From NCBI RefSeq assembly GCF_000427825.1, contig NZ_KE386595.1, positions 1 to 64,000 on the forward strand: DNA of 64,000 nt, read 5' to 3'. Under the pieces are notes generated by a model that had not been told where the DNA came from, did not search any database, and saw only the letters and a list, made by a program, of their open reading frames with translations. This stretch comes from Thermocrispum municipale DSM 44069 (lineage in GTDB: Bacteria > Actinomycetota > Actinomycetes > Mycobacteriales > Pseudonocardiaceae). The position numbers and the translations under genes are program-made. Of the stretch, positions 51,523 to 60,442 are shown piece after piece; the first letter of the stretch is position 1, and each line of letters opens with the position of its first letter.

Positions 51523-53106
51523 TCACATCCGGAATACGCCGTAGGAGATCGGTTCCAGCGGGGCGTGGGAGGCCGCCGACAGCGCAAGACCGAGGACCAT
51601 ACGGGTGTCCATCGGGTCGATGACCCCGTCGTCCCACAGCCGCGCCGTCGAGTAGTACGGATTGCCCTGCCGCTCGTACTGGGCGCGGATGGCGTCCTGG
51701 TCGACGTTGCCGACCGTGCCGAGCACCTGCGCCGCCTGCTCCCCGCCCATGACGGAGATCCGCGCGTTCGGCCACATCCACAGGAACCGGGGCGAGTACG
51801 CGCGACCGCACATCGAGTAGTTCCCGGCGCCGAACGAGCCGCCGATGATCACGGTCAGCTTCGGCACCCGCGCGCACGCCACCGCGGTCACCATCTTCGC
51901 GCCGTGCTTGGCGATGCCGCCCGCCTCGTACGCCTTCCCGACCATGAACCCGCTGATGTTCTGCAGGAACACCAACGGAATCTGCCGCTTGTCGCACAGC
52001 TGGATGAAGTGCGCGCCCTTCATGGCCGACTCGCTGAACAGCACGCCGTTGTTGGCCACGATGCCGACCGGATGGCCGTGGATCCGCGCGAACCCGGTGA
52101 CCAGCGTCGCCCCGTACTCCGCCTTGAACTCGGCGAACCGCGAGCCGTCCACGATCCGGGCGATCACCTCGCGCACGTCGTACGGCACCCGCGGGTCGGT
52201 CGGCACCACGCCGTACAACTCGGTGGGGTCGACGACCGGCTCCTCGGTCGGCACCACCTCCCACGGCGGTTCCGGCCGTGGCCCGAGCGTCGACACGATC
52301 ATCCGGACCTTGCGCAGCGCGTCCGCGTCGTCCGCGGCCAGGTGGTCGGTGACACCGGACTGGCGGGCGTGCACATCACCGCCGCCCAGCTCTTCCGCGG
52401 TCACCTCTTCGCCGGTGGCCGCCTTCACCAGCGGCGGCCCACCCAGGAAGATCGTGCCCTGGTTGCGCACGATCACCGCTTCGTCGCTCATCGCCGGCAC
52501 GTAGGCGCCGCCCGCCGTGCAGCTGCCCAGCACGGCCGCGATCTGCGGGATACCGCGCGCGGACATCGTCGCCTGGTTGTAGAAGATGCGGCCGAAGTGC
52601 TCACGATCTGGGAACACCTCGTCCTGCTTGGGCAGGAACGCACCGCCCGAGTCGACCAGGTAGATGCACGGCAGGTTGTTATGCAGCGCGATCTCCTGCG
52701 CCCGCAGGTGCTTCTTCACCGTCATCGGGTAGTACGTGCCGCCCTTGACGGTGGCGTCGTTGGCCACGATCACGCACTCCCGGCCGGAGACCCGCCCGAT
52801 GCCGGTGATGATCCCCGCGGCCGGCGCTTGGTCGTCGTACAGACCGTTGGCTGCCAGGGCGGACAGCTCCAGGAACGGCGAGCCGGGGTCGAGCAGCTGA
52901 TCGACCCGGTCCCGCGGGAGCAACTTGCCGCGGGCGACGTGCTTGGTGCGCGCCTTCTCCGGCCCGCCGAGCCGGACCCGCTTGAGCCGCTCGTTCAGGT
53001 CGGCGACCAGCTCCGCATGCCCGGCGGCGAACCGCTGGAACTGCTCGTCGCGCGGATTCGCCGACGAGCTCAACGTGGGGGCGTCCACCGGATAGCCTCC
53101 GCTCAC
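51523..53106 (-). CDS. Acyl-CoA carboxylase beta subunit (carboxyltransferase), AccD1-like
   Basis: 527 aa. Carboxyltransferase features: [112 protein letters not shown] and [12 protein letters not shown]. These residues match methylcrotonyl-CoA/geranyl-type beta subunits rather than propionyl-CoA ones. First gene of the operon, with operators directly upstream. Confidence 0.93.
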   Translation of the reverse strand: MSGGYPVDAPTLSSSANPRDEQFQRFAAGHAELVADLNERLKRVRLGGPEKARTKHVARGKLLPRDRVDQLLDPGSPFLELSALAANGLYDDQAPAAGIITGIGRVSGRECVIVANDATVKGGTYYPMTVKKHLRAQEIALHNNLPCIYLVDSGGAFLPKQDEVFPDREHFGRIFYNQATMSARGIPQIAAVLGSCTAGGAYVPAMSDEAVIVRNQGTIFLGGPPLVKAATGEEVTAEELGGGDVHARQSGVTDHLAADDADALRKVRMIVSTLGPRPEPPWEVVPTEEPVVDPTELYGVVPTDPRVPYDVREVIARIVDGSRFAEFKAEYGATLVTGFARIHGHPVGIVANNGVLFSESAMKGAHFIQLCDKRQIPLVFLQNISGFMVGKAYEAGGIAKHGAKMVTAVACARVPKLTVIIGGSFGAGNYSMCGRAYSPRFLWMWPNARISVMGGEQAAQVLGTVGNVDQDAIRAQYERQGNPYYSTARLWDDGVIDPMDTRMVLGLALSAASHAPLEPISYGVFRM

Positions 53107-53110
53107 CGTG

Positions 53111-53154
53111 GTTAGCCAACGTTAACGCCAGCGCCGATGTTAGTGACCGCTAAC
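53111..53154. promoter_or_regulatory. TetR-type operators before accD
   Basis: GTTAGTGACCGCTAAC (53139-53154) shares the GTTAG...CGCTAAC arms with the site before the TetR gene (54133-54148). A weaker copy, GTTAGCCAACGTTAAC, lies at 53111-53126, 28 bp away and 5 bases from the accD start. Confidence 0.75.
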
Positions 53155-53184
53155 GCCGGTGTCCACACCCCTACCCCGAAACGA

Positions 53185-53213
53185 GGGGCGCCCGCCGAGC
53201 AAGCGGACGCCCC
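53185..53213 (-). terminator. Hairpin terminator of the SGNH hydrolase gene
   Basis: 11-bp stem with one mismatch: GGGGCGCCCGC (53185-53195) / GCGGACGCCCC (53203-53213), 7-base loop. Confidence 0.65.
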
Positions 53214-53234
53214 TGCAGAGTCGGTTCGGCCGAA

Positions 53235-54038
53235 TCAGGCCACGGCCGCCTGCGTCACGGCCGATGCGAAGGCCGGGTAGTAGGCGTTGGCATGCCCCGC
53301 TGCGTTCGGGTGGTAGGACTCGACCAGGTTGCTCCACACGATGCCGTTGATCCAGTCGTCGGAAGCACACGCCTCGTGGCCGGCGAAAGCGTCCCGCACG
53401 TCGACGTAGGTGAAGCCTGCCGCCGCTGCGCGATCGGCGATGATCCCGCTCAGCTCGTCGGCCGCGCTGTTGACCGCCTCGCGCTTGGCCGAGCTGAACC
53501 ACCAGCAGCTGTCGGAGGTCAGCACCCGCGGGTAGCCCATCACGACGACCCGGGCGTTGGGTGCCGCCGCGCGAATCTCGCCGTACAGCGCGTCCAGCCG
53601 CCCGGGCAGCTCGCTGCGCGCGAACTCCTTCGCCTCGTCCACCCGGCTCACGCACGAGCTGTCCGAGCTCGTGGTGCAGGTGATCATGACGTCGGCGAAG
53701 CCTGCGTCGTTACCGCCGATGGAGATCGACACCAGGGTCGTGTCGGCGGACAACGCGCTCAGCTGACTGCTGCGCACGTCCTCCGTGGTCGCGCCCGAGC
53801 ACGCCGCGAAGGTGAACGACGCCGGAGCGTTCTCGTCCGCCCAGCGCTGCGCGTAGGCGTTGGCGCTGCGGTAACAGTCGCCTCCGCTGTAGGACCCGGC
53901 GCCGGTACCCGAGGCGTAGGAGTCTCCCAGCGCCACGTAATTCTCGGCGGCCGCATAGGCCGGGGTTGCCGCGACCGTGCCGACGGCCGACAAGAACGCG
54001 GCCGCGGCCAGAGCGATGACTGGGCGGATGTACCGCAT
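53235..54038 (-). CDS. Secreted SGNH/GDSL esterase
   Basis: 267 aa with a signal peptide (RYIRPVIALAAAAFLSAVGT, cleavage after ATPAYA). SGNH blocks: YVALGDSYASGTGAG (Ser), SISIGGNDAGFADV (Gly, Asn) and ESYHPNAAGHANAYYP (His). Six Cys in the mature protein probably form disulfides as in Streptomyces exoproteins of this class (lipase, rhamnogalacturonan or phospholipid esterase). It stands between accD and its TetR, and its upstream region contains the TetR operator. Confidence 0.92.
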   Translation of the reverse strand: MRYIRPVIALAAAAFLSAVGTVAATPAYAAAENYVALGDSYASGTGAGSYSGGDCYRSANAYAQRWADENAPASFTFAACSGATTEDVRSSQLSALSADTTLVSISIGGNDAGFADVMITCTTSSDSSCVSRVDEAKEFARSELPGRLDALYGEIRAAAPNARVVVMGYPRVLTSDSCWWFSSAKREAVNSAADELSGIIADRAAAAGFTYVDVRDAFAGHEACASDDWINGIVWSNLVESYHPNAAGHANAYYPAFASAVTQAAVA

Positions 54039-54131
54039 GCTTCCTCCCGGTAGCAGGGTGTAACTGGGCGAGGAAACTCTGGCACTGCCCAGCGGGCCGC
54101 GGTACCGCCTTTCCGCGTGTTCTTTTGCCGG

Positions 54132-54149
54132 TGTTAGCGGTCGCTAACA
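54132..54149. promoter_or_regulatory. TetR operator between esterase and TetR genes
   Basis: TGTTAGCGGTCGCTAACA: 8-bp perfect arms around GT, 21 bases before the TetR start. Same sequence class as the sites before accD. Confidence 0.8.
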
Positions 54150-54170
54150 CGGCAGGGTTAGGATGTTTCG

Positions 54171-54731
54171 ATGACTGCTCGGCGAGACGAAATCCTTGCC
54201 GCGGCCGCCGAATTGTTCGCCCGCCACGGCTTCCACGGGGTCGGCATCGACGACATCGGCGCCGCCGTCGGCATCTCCGGGCCTGCCCTGTACCGCCACT
54301 TCAGCAGCAAGGACGCGTTGCTCGGCGAGATGCTGACCAGCATCTCCAAGGACCTGCTGGAGGGCGGCTCGGCGCGGGCCGCCGCGGCCGAGACCCCGGC
54401 GGAAGCGCTGCGCGAACTGGTGGCGTTCCAGACCGATTTCGCGCTCACCCACCCGGCGTTGATCACGGTGCACGAGCGCGATCTGGGAAATTTGCGCGAC
54501 GCGGATCGCCACGAGGTGCGCACGCTGCAGCGTCGTTACGTCGAGGTGTGGGTGCAGACCATCCAGGCGGCCTACGCGGGCGTCTCCGAGGAGCGAGCGC
54601 GGGCCTGCGCCCATGCGGTGTTCGGATTGATCAACTCGACGCCGCACAACCGGTACCTGGACAAGCCGGAACTGACCAGGCTGCTGCACGATCTTGCCCT
54701 TGGCGCGCTCGACGCCGTCGCGGTCGCTTGA
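54171..54731 (+). CDS. TetR-family regulator of the accD-accA-fadE operon
   Basis: 186 aa. Helix-turn-helix DEILAAAAELFARHGFHGVG with DDIGAAVGISGPALYRHFSSK, very similar to the DNA-binding heads of the double TetR at 42029. Comparable to the TetR encoded beside mycobacterial accD1/accA1. Shared operators at 53139 and 54133 indicate control of the leucine-type operon and itself, with an acyl-CoA as the probable ligand. Confidence 0.88.
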   Translation: MTARRDEILAAAAELFARHGFHGVGIDDIGAAVGISGPALYRHFSSKDALLGEMLTSISKDLLEGGSARAAAAETPAEALRELVAFQTDFALTHPALITVHERDLGNLRDADRHEVRTLQRRYVEVWVQTIQAAYAGVSEERARACAHAVFGLINSTPHNRYLDKPELTRLLHDLALGALDAVAVA

Positions 54732-54780
54732 TCGGAACCCGACCGTCAGGGACTACCCGGCCGGGAGCCCCTCGTGTTTG

Positions 54781-55236
54781 ATGAGTGCCGTGGACGCAGA
54801 GTTGACCGAACAGGCCAGCCTGGCGTTGGCGGCCGCCCGGCGAGGTGACGAAGACGGTGCCATGTTGCACGCGTCGACCAATCTCGCCGAAGTCGTCATG
54901 TTGTTGTTCTCGCAGTGCAGCGCGATGGTCGCCGCCTTGGGCAACGGCGGGGCGACGCCGGTGAAGGTGCAGGTGTTCGACTCCGACGGCGCGGAGGTGT
55001 CGATCGACCAAGCGGATCCGCCGGTGCGCACCGCGGTCCGCACCCTGTTGGCGGAAGTGCACGGGAATTCCGACGACGCACGGGAGCAAGTGCAGATCGC
55101 GTTGCAGCAGGCGGCGCCCGAAGAGGTTGCCAGTTTGGTTCTGCAGGCGTTGCGGTGGACCATCCGGCTGGCCAGCGAGTGCATGGAACGCGGCCTGCCG
55201 TTGCCCACGTGGGTCACCGACGCGATGGGAAGCTAG
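54781..55236 (+). CDS. Hypothetical helical protein
   Basis: 151 aa from ATG 54781. Predicted all-alpha, with LTEQASLALAAARRGDEDGA, NLAEVVMLLFSQCSAM and LVLQALRWTIRLASECM; a middle segment VKVQVFDSDGAEVSIDQ may be a small sheet. No signal peptide, membrane helix or known motif. Follows the TetR gene by 49 bases and may be co-transcribed with it. Confidence 0.6.
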   Translation: MSAVDAELTEQASLALAAARRGDEDGAMLHASTNLAEVVMLLFSQCSAMVAALGNGGATPVKVQVFDSDGAEVSIDQADPPVRTAVRTLLAEVHGNSDDAREQVQIALQQAAPEEVASLVLQALRWTIRLASECMERGLPLPTWVTDAMGS

Positions 55237-55311
55237 CAGCGCCGGGCGATGCGTACCCTCGGCACGCCCGTCGAAACGACCAACCGGGATCTTCTCCGCG
55301 AGGACTGGCAT

Positions 55312-55375
55312 GGGGTTCGCCCGCCGGGCAGGGCAACTGATCATCGATGCCACGCCTGCCGAGCGAGCGAACCCC
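55312..55375. terminator. Branched hairpin between convergent genes
   Basis: Outer arms GGGGTTCGC (55312-55320) / GCGAACCCC (55367-55375) enclose an inner GGCAGG (55326-55331) / CCTGCC (55355-55360). Long loop, so moderate confidence as terminator. Confidence 0.4.
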
Positions 55376-55388
55376 TCGCCACCGACCG

Positions 55389-55760
55389 TCAGTAGATCGA
55401 CGCTGACGGAGCCGCGGACGAGCCGTACGTGACGACAGTGGTTCCGCGCGACGGGTCGTGCTGCCCGCTGCTGATCCAGAACAACGACGGGTACTCGAAA
55501 CCGTAGACGTTGATCGACTCCACCCTGCTTCCGCCTGCCGGGATCGTCAGGCAGTCGCCCGGAGGCACCAACACCGTGATCTCGCCGCCCTCGAACTCGA
55601 CGCTCGAGTCGTAGCTGCCGTACGAGCACACCGTGAGCTGCCCGGGTCCGGCCGCAGCCGCCGCCGAAGCCGGAGCCGCGGTGGCCATGGCTCCAGCGGT
55701 GGCCAGCGCTCCGGCAGCCAAGACCGCTCCCGCTCGCTTCGCCAGTCGACCGATCGCCAT
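55389..55760 (-). CDS. Small secreted protein, paralogue 1
   Basis: 123 aa with a signal peptide (AGAVLAAGALATAGAMA, cleavage after APASA). The mature part is beta-rich with one Cys pair: QLTVCSYGSYDSSVEF, VLVPPGDCLTIPAG, INVYGFEYPSLFWISSGQHD. No known domain. It is the same length as, and clearly homologous to, the next gene; the two share CSyGSY-SS, vPPG-C, FGxE and FW-xxGxxD positions. Confidence 0.75.
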   Translation of the reverse strand: MAIGRLAKRAGAVLAAGALATAGAMATAAPASAAAAAGPGQLTVCSYGSYDSSVEFEGGEITVLVPPGDCLTIPAGGSRVESINVYGFEYPSLFWISSGQHDPSRGTTVVTYGSSAAPSASIY

Positions 55761-55953
55761 TCACAACCTCCCTGTCTGTGGGACAAAACGACCGAATGCA
55801 CGCCCTGGCCCGTCGCTGAGGCACTCAGCGTGCATTCACCACCTGCACGCTGAGTGACCGCGAACAGTTCGGAACTTTCGTGACGAGGCCCTGGCCGAAC
55901 GGGCCAGGGGACGGTTGCCTGCCAACAGCGGCCGCGGTCACCTTCGGTAAACG

Positions 55954-56325
55954 TCAGGAAATGTGCACCCGCGCAGCGGCCGGAATGCCGGTTGTTTCCA
56001 CGATCTGGCCGTCCGTCAGGTCGTAATGTCCGGTGTGCAACCAGAACATGGCGGGACCTTCGTGTCCGAAAACGTGGATTTCTTCCACGCCGGAATTCCG
56101 CAGAATCGTGATTTCACACCGCCCCGGCGGCACGACCATGGTGAACAGCCCGTCCCGATTCGGGAACTTGATCGACGATGCGTACGAGCCGTGCGAGCAC
56201 AGCGTGATCGTTCCGACTTCGCCGGTGTGCTGCTCGGCTGCGGCAGGAGCAGCGCCGGCCAGCACGGCACCCGCGATGACCGTCCCGATCGCGGCAACGG
56301 CACACCTGGTCGCCTTCCTCGACAT
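55954..56325 (-). CDS. Small secreted protein, paralogue 2
   Basis: 123 aa from ATG 56325 (GGAG upstream; the frame is open further upstream but without a good start). Signal peptide RCAVAAIGTVIAGAVLAGAA, cleavage after PAAA. Mature part: TITLCSHGSYASSIKF, MVVPPGRCEITIL, IHVFGHEGPAMFWLHTGHYD. One disulfide expected. Tandem paralogue of 55389-55760 separated by 193 bases, each with its own upstream region. Confidence 0.75.
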   Translation of the reverse strand: MSRKATRCAVAAIGTVIAGAVLAGAAPAAAEQHTGEVGTITLCSHGSYASSIKFPNRDGLFTMVVPPGRCEITILRNSGVEEIHVFGHEGPAMFWLHTGHYDLTDGQIVETTGIPAAARVHIS

Positions 56326-56468
56326 CAAGGCTCCAATCACTCGAAACGAACACGTCCGCGCGGGCATCGGAAAAATTCGCGCAGCCCGGTCACGTGCCGC
56401 ATCGAAGGAAAGGTTCAGCGCCGCATGGGCACGATTGATCCCACTGAAAGCGAGAAAGGACAAAAAGG

Positions 56469-57293
56469 TTACAGGTCGACTTCGCCACGCAGGCAGGTCG
56501 TCGTTCCGCCCGCGACCCAGACCTGCCCGTCCTCCTGGGTGATCCGGACTCGGCCGCGCCTGCCCAGCACGGTGCCCTGCGCGGCCACATACGGCGCGGT
56601 CAACCGTCCGGATTCCAGCAGCCACATGGCCAGCGACGCGTTCAGGCTGCCCGTCACCGGATCCTCGTCCGTGATCCCGTTCTTGGGCAGGAATGCCCGC
56701 ACCTCGATCGCGGCGGGCGAACCCTCCGGATACGGCCCGACGACACCGATGTCGTACCGGCCGACGAACCCCGGCTCGAGCGAGAGCACCCGCTCGGCGT
56801 CGGCCAGCAGCACGGCCACCCAGCCAGGCCCGTTGTCGACCCACTGAGCGTCGACGATCTCGTCGCGATCGATCCGCAGGATCTCGGCCAACTCGGCCAC
56901 GGTTTCCTCGTCGACCGGTCCCGAACGCACCAGTGGCGGGGCGCCGAACGCCAGGCCGGGCGCCGAACGGCGGATCCGCACCAGCCCGGCCGCGCACTCC
57001 TGCGTGATCTCGTCGGCGGAGCTGCCGGTGTGTTCGAGCCACGCGTGGCAGCTGCCCAGCGTGGGATGCCCGGCGAACGGCAGCTCGAGCTCGGGCGTGA
57101 AGATCCGCACCCGGTAGTCCGCTCCGGGCTCGGTCGGCGGCAGCAGGAACGTCGTCTCCGACAGGTTGGTCCACCGCGCGAAATTTTGCATCTGTTCGCT
57201 GGTCAACCCCTCGCCGTCGAGCACGACCGCGACCGGGTTACCGAAGTACGGTTCGTCGGAGAAGACGTCGATCTGCATGAACGGGCGCGCCAT
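56469..57293 (-). CDS. PhzF-family isomerase
   Basis: 274 aa. PhzF/diaminopimelate-epimerase fold: FMQIDVFSDEPYFGNPVAVV, catalytic Glu in FARWTNLSETTFLLPP, FTPELELPFAGHPTLGSCHA, and the symmetrical C-terminal EDPVTGSLNASLAMWLL with RGRVRITQEDG. No phenazine genes adjoin, so it is a general isomerase of unknown substrate. Monocistronic. Confidence 0.9.
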   Translation of the reverse strand: MARPFMQIDVFSDEPYFGNPVAVVLDGEGLTSEQMQNFARWTNLSETTFLLPPTEPGADYRVRIFTPELELPFAGHPTLGSCHAWLEHTGSSADEITQECAAGLVRIRRSAPGLAFGAPPLVRSGPVDEETVAELAEILRIDRDEIVDAQWVDNGPGWVAVLLADAERVLSLEPGFVGRYDIGVVGPYPEGSPAAIEVRAFLPKNGITDEDPVTGSLNASLAMWLLESGRLTAPYVAAQGTVLGRRGRVRITQEDGQVWVAGGTTTCLRGEVDL

Positions 57294-57320
57294 GCCTCGA
57301 GCATGCCAGAGGCCGCGGGG

Positions 57321-58313
57321 TCAGCTCTTGGGAATTTTGATCGCGAAGCGGTGGAGCCTGCGGTAACCGCGGACCGAGACCGGACGCAGCGGTTGCACGG
57401 GATAGCGCGGTTCGTCGCCGAGGGCCTCGGCCAGGCCTTCGTCCATCACTATGGTTCCCGGCCGCGCGGTCGACGTCAGGCGGGCGGCGATGTTGACCGT
57501 CTTGCCGAACACGTCACCGAGGCGGCTGAGCACCTGCCCGTAGGCCAGTCCGACTCGGACATCCGGGATCTCGGCGTCGGCTGCGGCGCGGCGGGCGAAC
57601 TCGGCGGCGATCTCCACCGCGTCGTCCGGAGAATCGGCCACGAACAGCACCTCGTCGCCGATCATCTTGACGATCCGGCCGTGCCGTTCGGCCACCACGG
57701 TGGACGCGAGCGCCTCGAACCTGTCCAACACCGACGACAGCTGGTCCTCATCGATCTGCCTGGTCAGCCGCGTGTAGCCGACCATGTCCACGAACCCCAC
57801 GGCGAGCTCGCCCGAATTGTCGTCGCCGGCGTCGAACGCGCGCGCCGCGTACGCCGCCAGGTGCCGGCGCCACACGAAAGTCTGCAGGCGCTCCAGCAAG
57901 GGCATGACGGTCTCCAAGAAGGCGACCAGCTGCTCCTCGTTCGCCAGCAGCTCCGGCTGCTTCTCGAGCAGTTCGCGCACCAGCTCGATCTGCCATTCGG
58001 CCAGCCGCGACAGGTGATGCCCGACGGCGCGGGTCACCGCCACATCCATGCCCGCAGGAACGACACCGGTGGCCAGCAACTTCTCCGCCAGGGCAGCCGC
58101 TTCGACGTCGCTGTCGGTGAACAGCACCTCGTCGTCGTCCGCGGTGGCGAAGCCCAGTGACCGCCAGCGGCGCTGCGTCACGTCCGCGGGCACGCCGGAC
58201 TTCTCGGCGACTTCCAACCGGTTGTACTTGCGCGGGCTGCCCAGCAGCAGCGCATCGATCCGCCGCCTGGTCTCCGCACTCAGCGGGCTACGGCCCGGCT
58301 CGGCATCGTCCAC
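57321..58313 (-). CDS. Class III adenylate/guanylate cyclase with N-terminal regulatory domain
   Basis: 330 aa. The C-terminal catalytic domain has both metal Asp (VGFVDMVGYTRLTRQI; KMIGDEVLFVADSP) and the transition-state Asn/Arg in VFGKTVNIAARLTSTARPG, so it should be active as a homodimer making cAMP (or cGMP). The N-terminal 150 residues are helical (RKYNRLEVAEKSGVPADVTQ; AVTRAVGHHLSRLAEWQIEL), resembling the autoinhibitory, pH-responsive region of mycobacterial Rv1264. No membrane helix; cytosolic. Confidence 0.9.
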   Translation of the reverse strand: MDDAEPGRSPLSAETRRRIDALLLGSPRKYNRLEVAEKSGVPADVTQRRWRSLGFATADDDEVLFTDSDVEAAALAEKLLATGVVPAGMDVAVTRAVGHHLSRLAEWQIELVRELLEKQPELLANEEQLVAFLETVMPLLERLQTFVWRRHLAAYAARAFDAGDDNSGELAVGFVDMVGYTRLTRQIDEDQLSSVLDRFEALASTVVAERHGRIVKMIGDEVLFVADSPDDAVEIAAEFARRAAADAEIPDVRVGLAYGQVLSRLGDVFGKTVNIAARLTSTARPGTIVMDEGLAEALGDEPRYPVQPLRPVSVRGYRRLHRFAIKIPKS

Positions 58314-58423
58314 GCTGCCTCCGCTCGAGTCTCGGCGTGTCGCTGACCATAGCGCGGGTTGGGTCCGCTGCCAGGGCCTTCGTCACCCGGCCAGGCGTAT
58401 CGCCCGCCACAGCGCTCGTGTAT

Positions 58424-58437
58424 TTACCGACGAGTAA
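58424..58437. promoter_or_regulatory. Candidate operator TTACCGACGAGTAA
   Basis: TTAC/GTAA arms around a 6-base centre, 52 bases before the enoyl-CoA hydratase start. Possible repressor site; no dedicated regulator gene adjoins. Confidence 0.35.
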
Positions 58438-58488
58438 CGGCAGCATACTGTTGACCAACTGCCGACAAGCGTCGAGGAGCGGCCGAGC

Positions 58489-59289
58489 ATGAGTCAGCGA
58501 GTGCACACCGAGGTCAGGAATTCGATCGCGTACGTGACCATGACCAGGGGTGCGAAGTTCAACGGCCTCGACCTCGCGATGTTCCGCGCGTTGATCGACG
58601 CCGCGCGCGACGTGCGCCGTGACCGCGAGGTGCGCGCGGTGATCCTCCGCGGCGAGGGCCCGGCGTTCTGTGCCGGTCTGGACTTCAAGTCGGTGAGCAA
58701 ACAGCCGAGCAAGCTGCTGCTCAATCTGTTCCGGTGGCCGTGGCAGGAGGCGAACCTGTTCCAGCGGGCGTGCTGGGAGTGGCGCAACCTGCCAGTCCCG
58801 GTGATCGCGGTGCTGCACGGCAAGTGCTACGGCGGTGGTGTCCAGCTGGCGTTGGCCGCCGACTTCCGGTTCGCCACGCCGGACTGTGAGCTGTCGATCA
58901 TGGAAGCCAAGTGGGGGCTCATCCCGGACATGACCGGCTCGGTGACGTTGCGCGAGCTGGTCGGCATGGACGTGGCGAAGCGGTTGACCATGACCGGCGA
59001 GCTGTTCGACGGGCGCAAGGCGGCGGAACTCGGCCTGGTGACCGAGGTCAGCGAGGACCCGCTGCACGAGGCGGAGATGCTGGCCAAGGAACTCGCCACG
59101 AAGTCCCCGGACGCGGTCGCCTACACCAAGAAGCTCTTTCACCGCACGGCACACCTGTCGCCCCGCAGGGCCCTGCGCATCGAAAGCAGGCTGCAGCTGC
59201 GACTGTTGCGCGGCGTGAACCATAAGATCGCCCGCACCGCAGGAATGGCCAAACAGGTTCCGCAATACGTCCGACGGACGCTGGGCTAG
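58489..59289 (+). CDS. Enoyl-CoA hydratase/isomerase family protein
   Basis: 266 aa crotonase. CoA and oxyanion motifs: KFNGLDLAMFRALIDAARDV, ILRGEGPAFCAGLDFKSVSK and AVLHGKCYGGGVQLALAADF; catalytic Glu positions are found in SIMEAKWGLIPDMTGSVTL. C-terminal trimer helices are normal. Followed by two small-gap genes of unknown function, probably in one transcript. Confidence 0.9.
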   Translation: MSQRVHTEVRNSIAYVTMTRGAKFNGLDLAMFRALIDAARDVRRDREVRAVILRGEGPAFCAGLDFKSVSKQPSKLLLNLFRWPWQEANLFQRACWEWRNLPVPVIAVLHGKCYGGGVQLALAADFRFATPDCELSIMEAKWGLIPDMTGSVTLRELVGMDVAKRLTMTGELFDGRKAAELGLVTEVSEDPLHEAEMLAKELATKSPDAVAYTKKLFHRTAHLSPRRALRIESRLQLRLLRGVNHKIARTAGMAKQVPQYVRRTLG

Positions 59290-59297
59290 GAGACGTC

Positions 59298-59507
59298 ATG
59301 GGTCGTAAGCCGCTCACCGAGCGGGTCGACGGTGATCTGCCCGCGGGCATCGCCGCACTCAGCGAGGAACACCGGCAGCTGCTGGCCGACGCGATCGGGG
59401 CTGCCCGCCGGGAGCAGGCGGAGGCGCTGGCCGCCGCGGCGGAGAACAGTTTGAACCACATCCCGCGGCTGCTGCGCGGGCCGGTTCGTAAGGCGGTGGG
59501 GCTGTGA
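59298..59507 (+). CDS. Small hypothetical protein
   Basis: 69 aa, GGAGACGTC upstream of ATG 59298. Helical: LSEEHRQLLADAIGAARREQ and ENSLNHIPRLLRGPVRKAVG. No membrane segment. Coupled to the next gene by a GTGA overlap, so the two likely act together. Confidence 0.65.
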   Translation: MGRKPLTERVDGDLPAGIAALSEEHRQLLADAIGAARREQAEALAAAAENSLNHIPRLLRGPVRKAVGL

Positions 59508-60442
59508 CGGCCTCCGCCGGGGTGCACGAACGCGCAGAGATCCTGCGGCTGGCCCGACTGCTGAACAAACGGCCGGAGGAACTGCAGTTCCTGCTCGCCG
59601 TGGACGACGCCGATCTGCGGGCGTTCCGTGCCCAGGTCACCGAGTCACTGTTCAACGCGCACGGCGATGCACTCCGCAGGCTCGGCTCGGCTGCCAAGCT
59701 GCTGCCCAGCGCGATCATCGCGAAGGTCGGCGAGAAGGTCTTCGGCCCGCTGCTGTGCGCGCGGATCGCCGGGGAGCTCGAACCCAGCAAGGCCACGGAC
59801 ATCGCCAAGCGCCTGTCCGTGTCGTTCTTGGCAGACGTGGCGGTGGAGCTGGATCCCCGCCGGGCGCAACGCATCATCGAGGCCCTGCCGACCGACACCA
59901 TCGTCGCGACCAGCGTGGAGCTGGCGAATCGCGGCGCCTGGATCACGCTGGGCGCGTTCGTCGGGTACTTGCCGATGGACAAGCTGCGGCAGTGCCTCGA
60001 CGCACTGTCCGACGAGCACATCTTGCGAACGGCTTTCGCCGTGGACGACGAGGACGCGATTCCTGCCGTCATCGACGCGCTGTCCAAGGAGCGGGTGATC
60101 AGCCTGCTGCGAACGGCGTCCGACACCGGTTCGTGGCCGACCCTGCTGGACATCACCTCCCAGTTGCGCGACGACCAGGTGGCGCAGGTCGCCGGCTACT
60201 TCGACGAGCTCGACGAACCGGTCCTGGTCGGTCTGCTGGCGGCCGTCGCCGAGCACCAGCTGTGGTCGCGGTTCCTGCCGATCGCCGCGGAGCTACCGGA
60301 GAAGTCGCAGCAAGCGCTGGCCGACGCGGTGGGCGGGATCGACGCCGACGCTAGGTCGGAATGCGTGCGCGCCGCCGAGCATGCCGGCGTCTTCGACCGG
60401 CTCGGGCCGCTCGCCAACGCTCTTCGGGAGGCGGTTCGCTAG
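59504..60442 (+). CDS. Helical-repeat protein of unknown function
   Basis: 312 aa from GTG 59504. Repeating two-helix units of about 35 residues run from 60 to 270 (SFLADVAVELDPRRAQRIIE; PMDKLRQCLDALSDEHILRT; AIPAVIDALSKERVISLLRT), reminiscent of the superhelical N domain of MgtE, though no transporter part is present. Possibly a scaffold for the coupled 69-aa protein. Its last 92 bases overlap the convergent methyltransferase gene. Confidence 0.7.
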   Translation: MTASAGVHERAEILRLARLLNKRPEELQFLLAVDDADLRAFRAQVTESLFNAHGDALRRLGSAAKLLPSAIIAKVGEKVFGPLLCARIAGELEPSKATDIAKRLSVSFLADVAVELDPRRAQRIIEALPTDTIVATSVELANRGAWITLGAFVGYLPMDKLRQCLDALSDEHILRTAFAVDDEDAIPAVIDALSKERVISLLRTASDTGSWPTLLDITSQLRDDQVAQVAGYFDELDEPVLVGLLAAVAEHQLWSRFLPIAAELPEKSQQALADAVGGIDADARSECVRAAEHAGVFDRLGPLANALREAVR

